Assembly (NCBI GenBank): GCA_020636915.1
Contig: JACJWV010000016.1
Coordinates: forward strand, 62,001-126,000
Direction of reading: 5' to 3'
DNA from: Nocardioides sp.
GTDB lineage: Bacteria > Actinomycetota > Actinomycetes > Propionibacteriales > Nocardioidaceae
DNA length: 64,000 nt
A program made the position numbers and the translations under genes. The notes beneath the pieces are model-generated. The model did not search any database, had not been told where the DNA came from, and was given only the letters and a program-made list of their open reading frames with translations. Shown here in pieces: positions 39,215 to 49,494 of this stretch. Every line of letters begins with the position of its first letter. Positions within the stretch are counted from its first letter, which is position 1.

Positions 39215-39285
39215 GCGAGGTCCCCGGCACGTGGTGCGCGGAAGGAGCGCAGCGGCACGAGCGCAGAACTTGTTGGGGTGCTCAC
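39211..39285 (-). CDS. Possible 24-codon bridging mini-ORF between resB and ccsB
   Basis: GTG 39285 overlaps the resB stop (GTGA) and its own TGA overlaps the ccsB ATG (ATGA). The mini-ORF therefore couples two genes that are otherwise 67 bp apart. The peptide (VSTPTSSALVPLR and then a basic end) resembles nothing known. It may serve only to carry ribosomes across, or it may be chance. Confidence 0.3.
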   Translation of the reverse strand: MSTPTSSALVPLRSFRAPRAGDLA

Positions 39286-40907
39286 GACCTGTCCTCTCGT
39301 CGGTCCTGCAGTGCGGCCACGACCTCGTCCACGACGGCGGCGGTGTCCCCACCGCCCGACCTGTCGAGGGCCGCGACCTCCACCAGTGTGCCGTCCCCGT
39401 CCTCCCGGACGCGAACCCAGACCCGTCGGGGCCGGATGAACAGCGAGCCCAGCAGCCCGATCAGGGCGAGCACCACGCCGACCAGGGCGATCCACTTGCC
39501 GGGCGTCTGGCTGATCTGGATCTTGTTCCACTCCTGGAGCCCGTCGAAGCTGACCGTGCCCAGGCCGTTCGGGAGCTTCACGGACTCCCCGGGTCGCAGG
39601 TCGATCCGGTAGGGCGCGCCGTTGGGCTTGGTCAGCATCGTCGTGTGCGTCTTGTCCAGCGCGTAGACCGACTGCGGGGCACCGCTGTCCATGCCCAGGT
39701 CGCCGGTGTAGACGAGCATCGAGATCATCGGGTCGAGCGGCTTCCCGAGAAGGGAGTAGTAGCTGCCGGTCTGCTTGGAGAAGGCGACGGTCGGGTAGAA
39801 CTCGCCCTCGAGCCCGATCTGGGTCGGCTGAGCGTCCGGCGCCTTGACCACCCCGATGGACTGGAAGCTCTGGTTGACCGGCAGGAAGACGGTCGGGCCG
39901 CCGGAGGTGTTGCCCTGCCCGTCGGTGATCGTGATGACCGGGGCGTAGCCGTGCCCGATCAGGAAGACGTCGGTGTCGCCGATGCTCAGCGGGTGGTTGA
40001 CCTTGAGGTCGTAGCTCTTCTCGGGAGCGTCCGGCGACTCCTGGTAGGACAGCCGGGACTCGAAGCCGCGCGCCATCCCTGCCCGCGGACCGGTCAGCAG
40101 CCAGTCGACGCTGAAGTCGTCGATGGTGAAGGAGAACGGCTCCATCTTGTCGGCGCGGAACAGGCTGCCGGGGTCGAAGTCGTCGTACTGCGTGAGGTTG
40201 TTGGAGAACCCGTAGTCGTCGCCGACCAGCAGGATCACCCCGCCCTTGTAGCCGAACAGGCCGCCGAGCGCGAAGCCGACCAGCACCACCAGCACCGAGA
40301 GGTGGAAGACCAGGTTGCCCACCTCACGCAGGTAGCCGCGCTCTGCGGACACCGCGGCATCGCCCTCGCGGGCCGCCCGCAGCCGGTAGCGGTGGCCGCG
40401 CAGCACGGCTCGGGCGCGCTCGAGGACCACCTCCGGCGGTTCGGAGGTCGGGTACGACGCATGGTCGGGCAGCCGGCCCAGGTTGCGGGGCGCCGCCGGC
40501 GGCTGGGCGCGCAGGCCGCGCCAGTAGTGGTACGTGCGCGGCAGGATGCAGCCCACCAGGGACAGCATCAGCAGCAGGTAGATCGCCGAGAACCAGGGCG
40601 AGTCGTAGACCGAGAACAGGCCGAGCTTCTCGTAGACCGGCGTCAGCTTCGGGTGGTCGGACTGCCAGTTCGAGGTCTTGAGGGAGTCGACCCCCTCCTG
40701 CGGGATGATCGAGCCCGGGATCGCCGCCAGGGCGAGCAGGAGCAGCAGCACCAGGGCGGTGCGCATCGAGGTGACCTGGCGCCAGGTCCACCGCAGCAGC
40801 TCGCGGAACGTGAGCTCGCCCGCGCGCCGGTCGTCGTCCGCCGGGCGGGTGCTGAACGCGCTGGGCTGGTCGTCGCGGGCCTTCTCGACCTCGGGGGGCG
40901 TGCTCAT
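39282..40907 (-). CDS. resB: Cytochrome c biogenesis protein ResB
   Basis: A 541-residue System II component. There are three N-terminal helices (MRTALVLLLLLALAAIPGSI near residue 49, SAIYLLLMLSLVGC near 110, VGNLVFHLSVLVVLVGFALG near 195), a large extracytoplasmic domain and a last helix (WIALVGVVLALIGLLGSLF near 480), the standard ResB layout. The conserved NLVFHLS histidine is present. ATG 40907 overlaps the ccdA stop (ATGA). It acts with CcsB to deliver heme to apocytochromes, such as those of the bc1-aa3 chain. Confidence 0.93.
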   Translation of the reverse strand: MSTPPEVEKARDDQPSAFSTRPADDDRRAGELTFRELLRWTWRQVTSMRTALVLLLLLALAAIPGSIIPQEGVDSLKTSNWQSDHPKLTPVYEKLGLFSVYDSPWFSAIYLLLMLSLVGCILPRTYHYWRGLRAQPPAAPRNLGRLPDHASYPTSEPPEVVLERARAVLRGHRYRLRAAREGDAAVSAERGYLREVGNLVFHLSVLVVLVGFALGGLFGYKGGVILLVGDDYGFSNNLTQYDDFDPGSLFRADKMEPFSFTIDDFSVDWLLTGPRAGMARGFESRLSYQESPDAPEKSYDLKVNHPLSIGDTDVFLIGHGYAPVITITDGQGNTSGGPTVFLPVNQSFQSIGVVKAPDAQPTQIGLEGEFYPTVAFSKQTGSYYSLLGKPLDPMISMLVYTGDLGMDSGAPQSVYALDKTHTTMLTKPNGAPYRIDLRPGESVKLPNGLGTVSFDGLQEWNKIQISQTPGKWIALVGVVLALIGLLGSLFIRPRRVWVRVREDGDGTLVEVAALDRSGGGDTAAVVDEVVAALQDRREDRS

Positions 40908-41665
40908 ACGACGGTCCCCGAGTCGGCGACCAGGCGCACCTGGACCCAGTTGACGGCCTCGGCCCACCAGCCGGTGATCAGCAGGATCCCGACCCCGACC
41001 AGCATCAGGCCTCCGGCGCGCATCACCCACACCTGGTGGCGCCGGATCCAGCCGATCGCGGAGAGTGCCTTCTCGTAGGCCAGGCCCGCGGCGATGAACG
41101 GCAGGCCCAGCCCGAGGGCGTAGACCGCGGAGAGGAAGGCGCCGCGGGCGGCCGTGCCCTCCTGCAGGGCGAGCGTGCTGATCGCGGCGAGCGTCGGGCC
41201 GATGCACGGCGTCCAGCCCAGGCCGAAGAGGAAGCCCAGCACCGGAGCGGCGGCGAGCCCGACCGCGGGCACGGTGTGCACGCGCCACTCGCGGTTGAGG
41301 AGCGGCAGCCAGCCCGCGAAGGCGAGGCCGAGCGCGATCATCACGACGCCGAGGACGACCGCGAGCTGGCGGCTCCACGTCACCAGCCAGGCGCCGAGCG
41401 CACCGGACGCCGTCCCGAGGATCACGAAGACGACCGTGAAGCCGAGGACGAACAGCACCGACCCGGCGAACATCCGGCCGCGGCGGGTCCCGGCGACGCC
41501 GTTCGCGAGGTCGGCACCGGACAGGCCGGTGGCGTAGGAGAGGTAGCCGGGCAGCAGCGGGATCACGCACGGGGAGAAGAACGACACCAGCCCCGCGACC
41601 AGCGCGACCGGGACCGCGAGGACGAGCGACCCGGAGGCAGCCTGGTCCTGGAACCACTCACCCAT
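40904..41665 (-). CDS. ccdA: Thiol-disulfide membrane transporter CcdA
   Basis: A 253-residue six-helix protein that passes electrons from cytoplasmic thioredoxin to extracytoplasmic thioredoxins. The two redox cysteines are in FFSPCVIPLLPGYLSY near residue 33 and LGWTPCIGPTLAAIST near 151, each within a conserved proline context. I start at ATG 41665 (MGEWFQDQ), which overlaps the upstream gene by 8 bp; the longer frame lies inside that gene. The neighbouring TlpA-like protein is the expected acceptor. Confidence 0.92.
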   Translation of the reverse strand: MGEWFQDQAASGSLVLAVPVALVAGLVSFFSPCVIPLLPGYLSYATGLSGADLANGVAGTRRGRMFAGSVLFVLGFTVVFVILGTASGALGAWLVTWSRQLAVVLGVVMIALGLAFAGWLPLLNREWRVHTVPAVGLAAAPVLGFLFGLGWTPCIGPTLAAISTLALQEGTAARGAFLSAVYALGLGLPFIAAGLAYEKALSAIGWIRRHQVWVMRAGGLMLVGVGILLITGWWAEAVNWVQVRLVADSGTVV

Positions 41666-42272
41666 CGGACTCGCCCGCACTGTCATCGGCGCTGGCACCC
41701 GTGCTGGCACCCGCACCCTCGTGCGCCGTGTCGTCGACGAGGTCGACCAGCGTGCGCGTCGACGGCAGCGGGCCGAGGATGCTCGCCGCGACGCGGCCCT
41801 CGTCGTCGAGGACGACGAACGAGGGGATCGAGTTCGGGCCGAGGGTGCCCTGGAACTGCAGCATCGCCTTGCCGTCGGGCGAGAAGACCGAGGGGTAGGG
41901 CACGTCGAAGCGGCGCTCGAACGCCTGGCCGGTCGTCGTCGAGGGGTCGCGCAGGTTGATGCCGACGAACTGCGCCGCGTCGCCGACCTGGTCCGCGGCC
42001 GCCACCACGTCCGGCGCCTCGGCCCGGCACGGCCCGCACCAGGAGCCCCAGACCACGACCACGACAGGCTTCCCGCGGTAGTCGGCGAGGTCGACCGGCT
42101 GGCCGGCCAGGTCCTTCCCGGTCAGCTCGACCGGGTCGCCGCGGTCGGCCGCCTCGACGACGTTCACGCCGCCGTCGCCGGTGTAGAAGCCCTTGTCGCC
42201 GGTGCCCTGGAGCGAGGAGCAGCCGGTGACGAGCAGCAGGCACGCGAGGAGCGCACCCAGGGCGGGACGCAC
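41658..42272 (-). CDS. TlpA/ResA-like thioredoxin lipoprotein
   Basis: A 204-residue extracytoplasmic thioredoxin. The signal peptide ends in a lipobox LLVTGC (Cys about 18). The catalytic motif is WGSWCGPCRAEAPD near residue 78, followed by the cis-Pro region NSIPSFVVLDDEG near 150. It probably keeps the apocytochrome c CxxCH thiols reduced with electrons from CcdA. GTG 42272 starts 2 bp after the phosphatase stop. The C-terminal 20 residues are low-complexity (Ala/Ser/Asp/Gly). Confidence 0.92.
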   Translation of the reverse strand: MRPALGALLACLLLVTGCSSLQGTGDKGFYTGDGGVNVVEAADRGDPVELTGKDLAGQPVDLADYRGKPVVVVVWGSWCGPCRAEAPDVVAAADQVGDAAQFVGINLRDPSTTTGQAFERRFDVPYPSVFSPDGKAMLQFQGTLGPNSIPSFVVLDDEGRVAASILGPLPSTRTLVDLVDDTAHEGAGASTGASADDSAGESDG

Positions 42273-42274
42273 GA

Positions 42275-42955
42275 TCAGGGCCTCTTCTCCTCCGGCGCGT
42301 CGCCGGCCGAGAACGGCGCCCTCTTGTCCTTGACCGGGATCAGGTCGCCCGCGGGCTCGGAGTAGCTGACCTGCGTGATCCGGTCGCCGACGAAGTGGAA
42401 GGACGTGAGCGAGCAGAGCGTGCACTGCCGGCGGCGCGGGTCGTGGAGGAACGACCGGTCCTCCACGTGCAGGCGGGTGATCCAGATCGGCAGCTGGTGC
42501 GACACGATGACGGCCTCGTGGCCGGTGGCCGCCTCGCGGGCGTCGTGCACCGCCGCCATCATCCGGCTCACCACGTGCTTGTAGGGCTCGCCCCACGAGG
42601 GCTTGAACGGGTTCCAGAGGTAGCGCCAGGTCCGCGGGTTGCGCAGCGCGTTCTCCCCGCCGGCGAAGCGCTCGCCCTCGAAGACGTTGGTCGACTCGAT
42701 CACCCGGTCGTCGGTGGTGATCTCCAGGCCGCGCACTGTCGCGAGCGGTCGCGCGGTCTCCTGCGCCCGCTCCAGCGGCGACGACCGCAGGTGCGTGATG
42801 TCGCGGTCCTTGATCGCGTCGGCCACCTTCTCGGCCATCTGGCGCCCGAGGTCGGACAGGTGGAAGCCGTCGCGTCGGCCGTAGAGCACGCCGTCGGGGT
42901 TGTGGACCTCCCCGTGGCGCAGCAGGTGGACGACGGTGTCGGGCGTCTGGCTCAC
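42275..42955 (-). CDS. Histidine phosphatase family protein
   Basis: A 226-residue phosphoglycerate-mutase-like phosphatase. The catalytic RHG motif is in [11 protein letters not shown] (residues 13-15), with a second Arg in [14 protein letters not shown] near 58, and the late His in [11 protein letters not shown] near 157. Its position between hemL and the tlpA-ccdA-resB genes matches Mycobacterium tuberculosis Rv0525, as I recall. The substrate is unknown. GTG 42955 overlaps the hemL stop (GTGA). Confidence 0.88.
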   Translation of the reverse strand: MSQTPDTVVHLLRHGEVHNPDGVLYGRRDGFHLSDLGRQMAEKVADAIKDRDITHLRSSPLERAQETARPLATVRGLEITTDDRVIESTNVFEGERFAGGENALRNPRTWRYLWNPFKPSWGEPYKHVVSRMMAAVHDAREAATGHEAVIVSHQLPIWITRLHVEDRSFLHDPRRRQCTLCSLTSFHFVGDRITQVSYSEPAGDLIPVKDKRAPFSAGDAPEEKRP

Positions 42956-44292
42956 GCGACCTCCTGGGCGGCGGCCGCGGCGCGGGCGGCATGGGGCAGG
43001 GCGTCGACGACGGTCTGCACGGCACGGTCGTCGTGCGCCGAGGACAGGAACCACGCCTCGAACGCCGACGGCGGCAGGTAGACACCGCGGTCCAGCATGG
43101 CGTGGAAGAACGCGGCGTACGCCGTCTGGTCGGTGCGCGAGGCGCCCTCGAAGTCACGCACCGCGGTGGCGGTGAGGAACACCGAGAACATCGTGCCGGT
43201 CGCCTGGACGACGTGGGCGACGCCGGCGGCCGCGAGGGCGTCGGACGCGGCGTTCCTGATCGTCTCGGCGGCCGCCCCGACGTGCTCGTAGACCTCGTTG
43301 GTCGCCAGGCGCAGCGTGGTCAGGCCCGCGGTCGTCGCGACCGGGTTCCCCGACAGGGTGCCGGCCTGGTAGACCGGCCCCTCGGGCGCGAGCTGCGACA
43401 TCACGTCGGCCCGGCCCCCGAAGGCCGCGGCCGGGAAGCCCCCGCCCATCACCTTGCCGAACGTCACCAGGTCGGGGCGCCAGCCCTCGACCGCGCCGTC
43501 CAGGCCCCACTGGCCCTGACGGGTCGCACGGAAGCCGGTCATCACCTCGTCGCTGATGAACAGCGCCCCGTGGCGACGGCAGGTGTCGGCCAGGAAGCGG
43601 TTGAACCCGGCCTCGGGCGGGACGACGCCCATGTTGCCGGGCGCGGCCTCGGTGATCAGGCAGGCGATGCGGTCGCCGTGCTCGGCGAACGCCCGCTCGA
43701 CCGCGGCGCGGTCGTTGTAGGGCAGCACGAGCGTCAGCGCCGTGGAGGACTCGGGCACGCCCGGCGTGCCGGGGAGCGCGAACGTCGCGAGCCCGGAGCC
43801 GGCCGAGGCCAGCAGCGAGTCGACGTGGCCGTGGTAGCAGCCGGCGAACTTCACGACCACGTCGCGGCCGGTGAAGCCACGCGCGAGCCGGATCGCGGAC
43901 ATGGTCGCCTCGGTGCCCGAGGACACGAAGCGGACCCGGTCGACCGGCGCCCGGGCGACGATCTCCTCGGCGAGCTCGACCTCGGGCTCCGTGGGGGCGC
44001 CGTACGACGTGCCGCGACCGACCGCAGCCGCGACCGCAGCCTGCACCTCGGGGTGGGCGTGGCCGAGCAGCATCGGGCCCCAGGAGCAGATGAGGTCGAC
44101 GTACTCCTGGCCGTCGACGTCGGTGAGCCAGGCTCCGCGCGCCGAGCGGATGAACCGCGGCGTGCCGCCGACCGCGTTGAACGCGCGGACCGGGGAGTTG
44201 ACGCCTCCGGGCGTCACGGCGCGGGCGCGCTCGAACAGCGCGCGGGACGCGGCGTCCCGCGCCGGGTCGAGGTCGGGGTCGGCGGCGCTCAC
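42952..44292 (-). CDS. hemL: Glutamate-1-semialdehyde 2,1-aminomutase
   Basis: A 446-residue PLP enzyme that makes 5-aminolevulinate in the C5 heme pathway, following HemA. Features: [17 protein letters not shown] near the start, [26 protein letters not shown], and the PLP lysine in [17 protein letters not shown] near residue 279. It begins a same-strand run with the phosphatase, tlpA, ccdA, resB and ccsB, tying heme supply to cytochrome c maturation. GTG 44292 has GACAAT 6 nt upstream (leaderless). Confidence 0.95.
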   Translation of the reverse strand: MSAADPDLDPARDAASRALFERARAVTPGGVNSPVRAFNAVGGTPRFIRSARGAWLTDVDGQEYVDLICSWGPMLLGHAHPEVQAAVAAAVGRGTSYGAPTEPEVELAEEIVARAPVDRVRFVSSGTEATMSAIRLARGFTGRDVVVKFAGCYHGHVDSLLASAGSGLATFALPGTPGVPESSTALTLVLPYNDRAAVERAFAEHGDRIACLITEAAPGNMGVVPPEAGFNRFLADTCRRHGALFISDEVMTGFRATRQGQWGLDGAVEGWRPDLVTFGKVMGGGFPAAAFGGRADVMSQLAPEGPVYQAGTLSGNPVATTAGLTTLRLATNEVYEHVGAAAETIRNAASDALAAAGVAHVVQATGTMFSVFLTATAVRDFEGASRTDQTAYAAFFHAMLDRGVYLPPSAFEAWFLSSAHDDRAVQTVVDALPHAARAAAAAQEVA

Positions 44293-44304
44293 CGGCCCAT
44301 TGTC
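44293..44304 (-). promoter_or_regulatory. Leaderless -10 of hemL
   Basis: Minus-strand GACAAT (44304-44299), 6 nt, then GTG 44292. Confidence 0.45.
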
Positions 44305-44565
44305 CCAAGTCCCTCCAACCGCCGCGCGGCGAGGTCCGGGCGTCCCTCCCGGCGGCGTGACCTGGGCCTCGCGGAGCGTCGGTGTACAGGTGTTTCACCG
44401 TCATGACCTGCGGGAATGGTCGTCTCCGTGAACGACGGCCCGAGACACCGCGGCGCGGCCCGGCGTAACCGGTGGCGGCCGCGCTCGTTGAATCGGGCAC
44501 CGCGTGGCGAGGGACACGCGGTTCGTCTGGGAGCAGCACCATCCGGTAAGGGGAGAGCGATCACG

Positions 44566-45768
44566 ATGTCGACTGCGCGCTTCGGTCGCGGCCAGAAGGC
44601 CATGGCCCTGGTCCCATTGGCCGTCCTGTCGGCGGCCTGGACCGCCAGCATCGCCGGGGTGGGCGCGACCACCGCCACCGCCGAGGCCAGCGCGGACACG
44701 CCGCTGCCCGACGGCTCCACGGTCCCCACCCAAGCCATCAAGGCGCCGGCTAGCGTGTCGTCGGCCGGCGCCGTCGCCCCCGGCGTCAGCGGCGACGGCG
44801 GCAGGGTCGTCGCCACGGCTTCGACCTCCGGCATCCCGGCGGCAGCCCTGGCCGCCTATCAGCGCGCCGAGACCGTCATCAACGCCGCCGACCGCGGGTG
44901 CCACCTGTCCTGGCAGCTGGTCGCGGCGATCGGCCGGGTCGAGTCCGACCACGGCCGCACCAACGGCAACACCCTCGACGGTCAGGGCGTGGCCCGCCCG
45001 GGGATCTTCGGCGTGCCGCTGGACGGCAGCGACGGCACCACCCGGATCGCCGACACCGACGCCGGCCAGTACGACTCCGACGCGAAGTTCGACCGCGCGA
45101 TCGGCCCCATGCAGTTCATCCCCTCCACCTGGTCGGTGGTCGGAGTCGACGCCGACGGCGACGGCAAGCGCAACCCGCAGGACATCGACGACGCCGCCCT
45201 CGCGACCGCCGTCTACCTCTGCTCCGGGGACGACGACCTGTCGACCGTCGCCGGCCAGCGGGCCGCGGTCTACCGCTACAACCACAGCGCGTCCTACGTC
45301 GACCTGGTCCTGAGGATCGCCCAGGCCTACACCGCGGGCGAGTTCACCTCGGTCCCCAACGGCACCACCTCGGCGGGCTACCTCGTCCCGGCACCCGCGC
45401 CTGCGACCCCCGGCGGACCGGTCCGGCACCACCCGCACCACCAGCCGACCGGCGGCGGGACGCCGACCCAGCCGACCGAGCAGCCGACCGAGCAGCCGAC
45501 CGAGCAGCCGAGCTCCGAGCCGACCACGCCCACCTCGCCGGTCACCCCCGGCAACCCGGGCGGCGGTGGCGGCGGGGGCGGTGGCGGCGTCCACGTCCCG
45601 AACACCCCGGTGTCCGTGCCGCCCGTGCCCTCCACCTCGGTGGGCCCGGTCGACGACGTCCTGACGCTCGCCCAGGCGATCGCCCAGTGCACCCTCGACG
45701 GCTACATCGACAACCCGCTCAAGGACGACGACCCGTTCGACAAGTGCGTCTACAACTACACGCACTGA
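44566..45768 (+). CDS. Secreted lytic transglycosylase
   Basis: A 400-residue exported muramidase-like protein. A signal peptide (about 1-42) precedes a lysozyme-like transglycosylase domain (about 105-260): LSWQLVAAIGRVESDHGR with the catalytic Glu, then FDRAIGPMQFIPSTWSVVG and VYRYNHSASYVDLVL. The rest is low-complexity: TEQP repeats, Pro/Ser/Thr and a run of ten Gly, ending in a short conserved-looking segment with CTLDGYIDNP and FDKCVYNY that may form a disulfide. ATG 44566 follows GGGGAGAG. The 273-bp 5' region is long for this window; no riboswitch could be recognised. Confidence 0.9.
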   Translation: MSTARFGRGQKAMALVPLAVLSAAWTASIAGVGATTATAEASADTPLPDGSTVPTQAIKAPASVSSAGAVAPGVSGDGGRVVATASTSGIPAAALAAYQRAETVINAADRGCHLSWQLVAAIGRVESDHGRTNGNTLDGQGVARPGIFGVPLDGSDGTTRIADTDAGQYDSDAKFDRAIGPMQFIPSTWSVVGVDADGDGKRNPQDIDDAALATAVYLCSGDDDLSTVAGQRAAVYRYNHSASYVDLVLRIAQAYTAGEFTSVPNGTTSAGYLVPAPAPATPGGPVRHHPHHQPTGGGTPTQPTEQPTEQPTEQPSSEPTTPTSPVTPGNPGGGGGGGGGGVHVPNTPVSVPPVPSTSVGPVDDVLTLAQAIAQCTLDGYIDNPLKDDDPFDKCVYNYTH

Positions 45769-45770
45769 TA

Positions 45771-45894
45771 CCGAGTCGGCGCATCTTGTACGCGTAGGAC
45801 CGCCGAGTCGTACAAGACGCGCCGACTCGCGCCCTCACGGCGTACACGACGCGCTGACTCGCGCCTTCTCAGCGGGCAAGACGCGCCGGCTCGG
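45771..45894. repeat. Family A repeat array, 32-bp period
   Basis: CCGAGTCGGCGC (45771) is followed by forward cores at 45819, 45851 and 45883, spaced exactly 32 bp. A 20-nt arm ending ATCTTGTACG pairs with one starting CGTACAAGA (19 of 20 positions) across 16 nt, a strong bidirectional hairpin. The array begins 3 bp after the transglycosylase stop and ends 3 bp before the hemB stop. Confidence 0.88.
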
Positions 45895-45896
45895 GA

Positions 45897-46898
45897 CTAG
45901 CGGGCGAGGAGTCTCGCGGCCTCGGCCGCCCAGTAGGTGAGCACCACGTCGGCCCCGGCGCGGCGGATCGCCATCAGGGTCTCGAGGATCGCCGGCTCGC
46001 GGTCGATCCAGCCCTGGGTGGCGGCGGCCTCGAGCATGGCGTACTCGCCGGAGACGTTGTACGCCGCCACCGGCACGTCGACGACGTCGCGGACCCGGCG
46101 CACCACGTCGAGGTAGGCCAGCGCGGGCTTGACCATGACGATGTCCGCGCCCTCCTGGACGTCGAGGAGGGCCTCGCGGACGCCCTCGACCGCGTTCGGT
46201 GCGTCCTGCTGGTAGGTGCGGCGGTCGCCCACGAGCGAGGAGCCGACGGCCTCACGGAACGGGCCGAAGAACGCGGACGCGTACTTCGCCGAGTAGGCGA
46301 GGATCGACACGTCGGTGTGCTCGGCCGCGTCGAGGGCCTCGCGGATCACCGCGACCTGCCCGTCCATCATCCCGCTGGGGCCGACCATGTCGACACCGGC
46401 GTGCGCCTGGGCGCGGGCCATGTCGGCGTACGCCTCGAGGGTGCGGTCGTTGTCGACCCGGCCGTCGGAGGTGAGCACTCCGCAGTGGCCGTGGTCGGTG
46501 AACTCGTCGAGGCACAGGTCGCTCATCACCGTGAGCGCGTCCCCCACCTCGGCGACGACGTCGGTGATCGCGAGGTTGAGGATGCCGTTGGGGTCGGTCG
46601 CACCCGAGCCGACGGCGTCCTTCGCGGTCGGGATCCCGAAGAGCATCACCCCGCCCAGGCCGAGCGACGCCGCCTCGGTGACCGCGGCCAGCAGCGTGGA
46701 GCGCGTGTGCTGGACCACCCCGGGCATCGAGCCGATCGGCACGGGCTCGGTGATGTCCTCGCGGACGAAGAGCGGCAGCACCAGCTGACGCGCCTCCAGC
46801 GAGGTCTCGGCGACCATCCGCCGCAGCGCGGGGGTGGTGCGCAGCCGCCGGGGCCGGATCGTCGGCCCGAGGACGGGCGGGACCTCCGCCGAGGTCAT
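45897..46898 (-). CDS. hemB: Porphobilinogen synthase (ALA dehydratase)
   Basis: A 333-residue enzyme that condenses two 5-aminolevulinate molecules. The active-site lysines are in [15 protein letters not shown] near residue 205 and [12 protein letters not shown] near 255. The metal region [15 protein letters not shown] has only part of the zinc cysteine triad, so it is probably the magnesium-type enzyme. ATG 46898 overlaps the hemD stop by 4 bp. It is last in rex-hemACDB, ending directly against a family A repeat. Confidence 0.95.
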   Translation of the reverse strand: MTSAEVPPVLGPTIRPRRLRTTPALRRMVAETSLEARQLVLPLFVREDITEPVPIGSMPGVVQHTRSTLLAAVTEAASLGLGGVMLFGIPTAKDAVGSGATDPNGILNLAITDVVAEVGDALTVMSDLCLDEFTDHGHCGVLTSDGRVDNDRTLEAYADMARAQAHAGVDMVGPSGMMDGQVAVIREALDAAEHTDVSILAYSAKYASAFFGPFREAVGSSLVGDRRTYQQDAPNAVEGVREALLDVQEGADIVMVKPALAYLDVVRRVRDVVDVPVAAYNVSGEYAMLEAAATQGWIDREPAILETLMAIRRAGADVVLTYWAAEAARLLAR

Positions 46899-48532
46899 CG
46901 GGAGGTGCCGGCCTTCCGGCGCGCGGACGGCTTGCGGTCCGACGGGCGGGTCACCGGCTGCCCGGCCTCCACCATCGCCAGCCGCCGGGCGGCGCCGAAG
47001 TCGGCGAGCGCGTCGACGAGCACCTCGACGTCCGGCTTCGGCGACATCACGTCGACCCGCAGGCCGTGCTCCTCGGCGGTCTTCGCCGTGGCCGGCCCGA
47101 TGACGGCGATCACCGTCGACGGGTGCGGCTTGCCGGCGATCCCGACCAGGTTGCGGACCGTGGAGGACGAGGTGAACACGACCGCGTCGAACTTGCCGGT
47201 CTTGATCGCGTCGCGGGTCGGCGCCGGCGGCGGCGCGGCCCGGACGGTGCGGTAGGCCGTGACGTCATCGCACTCCCAGCCGAGGTCCACCAGGCCGGCG
47301 ACCAGGTTCTCGGTGGCGATGTCGGCGCGCGGCAGGAACACGCGGTTGATCGGGTCGAGGAGCTCGTCGTACTCGGGCCAGTCCTCGAGCAGGCCGGCGG
47401 CGGACTGCTCGCCGGAGGGCACCAGGTCGGCCCGCAGGCCCCACTGGGCGATCGCCTGCGCGGTCTTGTCGCCGACCGCGGCGATCTTCAGCCCGGAGAA
47501 CGCGCGGGCGTCCAGCCCGTACTCCTCGAACTTCTCGCGGACCGCCTTCACCGCGTTCACCGACGTGAACGCGATCCACTCGTAGCGGCCCTCCACCAGG
47601 CCGCGGACGGCCTTGTCCATCTGCTGGGGATTGCGGGGCGGCTCGACCGAGATCGTGGGCACCTCGTCGGGGACGGCGCCGTAGCCGCGCAGCCGCTGCG
47701 AGAGCGTGCCGGCCTGCTCCTTGGTGCGCGGCACCAGGACCCGCCAGCCGAACAGCGGCTTGGTCTCGAACCACGACAGGGCGTCGCGCAGGCCCACCAC
47801 GTCGCCGACGACCGTGACGGCCGGCGGGGCCATCCGGGCGGCGCGCGCGTCCACGGCGATCCGCTCGAGCGTGGACGTGACCGTGGCCTGCTCGGTGGTG
47901 GTGCCGACGCGTGTCATCGCGACCGGCGTCTCCGGTGCGCGGCCTGCGGCCACCAGCGCGGCGGCGATGTCACCGATCTGGCCGACGGCCGAGAGCAGCA
48001 CCAGCGTGCGGCGGTCGGCGTACTGGGCCCAGTCGACCTTGTCGCCGCAGGTCACCACGGCGACCTCGCGGTGGTCCTTGGTGGTCAGCGGGATCCCGGC
48101 GTACGCCGGCACCGCGCTGACCGAGGAGACGCCGGGGACGATCTCGAAGGCGATGCCCGCCTTGACGCAGGCCTGGGCCTCCTCGGGCCCGGAGGCGTAG
48201 AGGAACGGGTCACCGGCCATCAGGCGCACCACCCGCAGGCCGCGCTTGGCCTGCTTCACGACGACCTTGGCCCGGGCGGCGTGGGTCAGCGGCTGGCCGT
48301 CCTCGCCGAAGCCGCCGTCGACCAGCTCGGGGCCGGCCTCGGTGGCGCCGCGCACGGCGCGGACCAGGTCGGTGTGCTCGGGCACCTCGGTGACGACGAC
48401 GTCCGCCTCGGTGAGCAGGTCCACGGCGCGCACCGTGAGCAGGCCCGGGTCGCCCGGACCGCTGCCGACGAACGACACCCGGCCGCGGGTGGTGGTCCCG
48501 GAACCGGTGGTGGTGGTCTTGCCTCGCGTCAT
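46895..48532 (-). CDS. hemD: Bifunctional uroporphyrinogen-III C-methyltransferase / synthase
   Basis: A 545-residue fusion. The SUMT (CobA-like) domain covers about residues 20-260: [54 protein letters not shown]. The uroporphyrinogen-III synthase domain covers about 275-520 and includes [17 protein letters not shown] and [17 protein letters not shown]. The fusion is common in actinobacteria and routes the tetrapyrrole toward both heme and siroheme/cobalamin. The C-terminal tail is basic. ATG 48532 overlaps the hemC stop (ATGA). An upstream open frame belongs to hemC. Confidence 0.94.
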   Translation of the reverse strand: MTRGKTTTTGSGTTTRGRVSFVGSGPGDPGLLTVRAVDLLTEADVVVTEVPEHTDLVRAVRGATEAGPELVDGGFGEDGQPLTHAARAKVVVKQAKRGLRVVRLMAGDPFLYASGPEEAQACVKAGIAFEIVPGVSSVSAVPAYAGIPLTTKDHREVAVVTCGDKVDWAQYADRRTLVLLSAVGQIGDIAAALVAAGRAPETPVAMTRVGTTTEQATVTSTLERIAVDARAARMAPPAVTVVGDVVGLRDALSWFETKPLFGWRVLVPRTKEQAGTLSQRLRGYGAVPDEVPTISVEPPRNPQQMDKAVRGLVEGRYEWIAFTSVNAVKAVREKFEEYGLDARAFSGLKIAAVGDKTAQAIAQWGLRADLVPSGEQSAAGLLEDWPEYDELLDPINRVFLPRADIATENLVAGLVDLGWECDDVTAYRTVRAAPPPAPTRDAIKTGKFDAVVFTSSSTVRNLVGIAGKPHPSTVIAVIGPATAKTAEEHGLRVDVMSPKPDVEVLVDALADFGAARRLAMVEAGQPVTRPSDRKPSARRKAGTSR

Positions 48533-49494
48533 GCGTTCAGCCTCTTGTCTGGTGTTTCCATCGTCAGTCCTGCAGCCCCGTCGGCGAGCATCTCCGCCGC
48601 CAACCGGGTCCCGACGCCCACGGCGTCGGCGGGCGACCCCGACGCGGACATCCGCACCGCCAGCCCCCCGTCGGGCGAGAGCGCCACCGCCCGCACCCAC
48701 AGCTCCTCGCCGTCCTCACCCTCGACGACCTCCGCCAGCGCCCCGATCGGCGCGCTGCAGCCGCCCTCGAGCGTGGCCAGCACCGCGCGCTCGGCGGACA
48801 CGGCCGCCCGGGCGGCCGGATCGTCGATCGCAGCGGCGACCAGCGTCGCCAGGTCCTCGCCGGACCGGCACTCGACCGCGAGCGCTCCCTGCCCGGGGGC
48901 GGGGAGCACCTGCAGCGGGTCCAGCACCTCGGTCGCCTCGTCGAGACGGCCGAGCCGGGCCAACCCGGCCCGAGCGAGCACAACGGCGTCGTACTCCCCG
49001 GACCGGACCTTGCCGATCCGGGTGTCGACGTTCCCACGAACGCCCACGAGGTCCAAACCGAGACCGAGCGCGTGCAGCTGTGCCACGCGACGCGGCGATC
49101 CGGTGCCGACCCGGCTGCCGACCGAGAGCTCGCCCAGCGTCAACCCGTCGCGGGCGACCACGACGTCACGCGGGTCCTCGCGCGTGGGTACGGCGGCCAG
49201 CTCGATGCCCTCGGCCGGGTAGGTCGGCAGGTCCTTGAGCGAGTGCACGGCCACGTCGACCCGGCCGTCGAGGAGGGCGTCGCGCAGCGCCGAGACGAAG
49301 ACGCCCGTCGTCGACGACCCCGCGAGCGGGGTGCCGGCGGCCTGGGTGCGGTCCCCGTCGGTGGCGATCTCCACCAGCTCGACCTCGCGGCCCAGCCGCT
49401 CGCGCAGCAGGTCGGCGACCAGGCCGGACTGCGTGGTCGCCAGGGCCGACGCGCGGGTGCCGATGCGGACCGGGCCACTCGAGGTCGTCGTCAC
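48529..49494 (-). CDS. hemC: Hydroxymethylbilane synthase
   Basis: A 321-residue enzyme that polymerises four porphobilinogens. Diagnostics: IGTRASALATTQSG at the N-terminus, VHSLKDLPTYPAEG, VGTGSPRRVAQL, GNVDTRIGKV and the dipyrromethane-cofactor cysteine in LEGGCSAPIGALAE near residue 243. The GTG start at 49494 overlaps the hemA stop (GTGA). Confidence 0.95.
   Translation of the reverse strand: MTTTSSGPVRIGTRASALATTQSGLVADLLRERLGREVELVEIATDGDRTQAAGTPLAGSSTTGVFVSALRDALLDGRVDVAVHSLKDLPTYPAEGIELAAVPTREDPRDVVVARDGLTLGELSVGSRVGTGSPRRVAQLHALGLGLDLVGVRGNVDTRIGKVRSGEYDAVVLARAGLARLGRLDEATEVLDPLQVLPAPGQGALAVECRSGEDLATLVAAAIDDPAARAAVSAERAVLATLEGGCSAPIGALAEVVEGEDGEELWVRAVALSPDGGLAVRMSASGSPADAVGVGTRLAAEMLADGAAGLTMETPDKRLNA

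Noticed and set aside
39183..41078. Very long antisense open frame over ccsB-resB, and similar ones over nuo, menD and trpS
   Set aside because: High GC and third-position bias leave the opposite frames open. The predicted proteins are low-complexity Arg/Gly/Asp/His-rich and lack domains.
44293..44565. A cyclic-di-AMP (ydaO-type) riboswitch before the lytic transglycosylase gene
   Set aside because: Such riboswitches often precede cell-wall hydrolase genes in actinobacteria, but I could not find the conserved GGGGGAACCG-like and CCGUCAGCUAAC-like blocks in this 273-bp leader. A covariance-model scan would decide.
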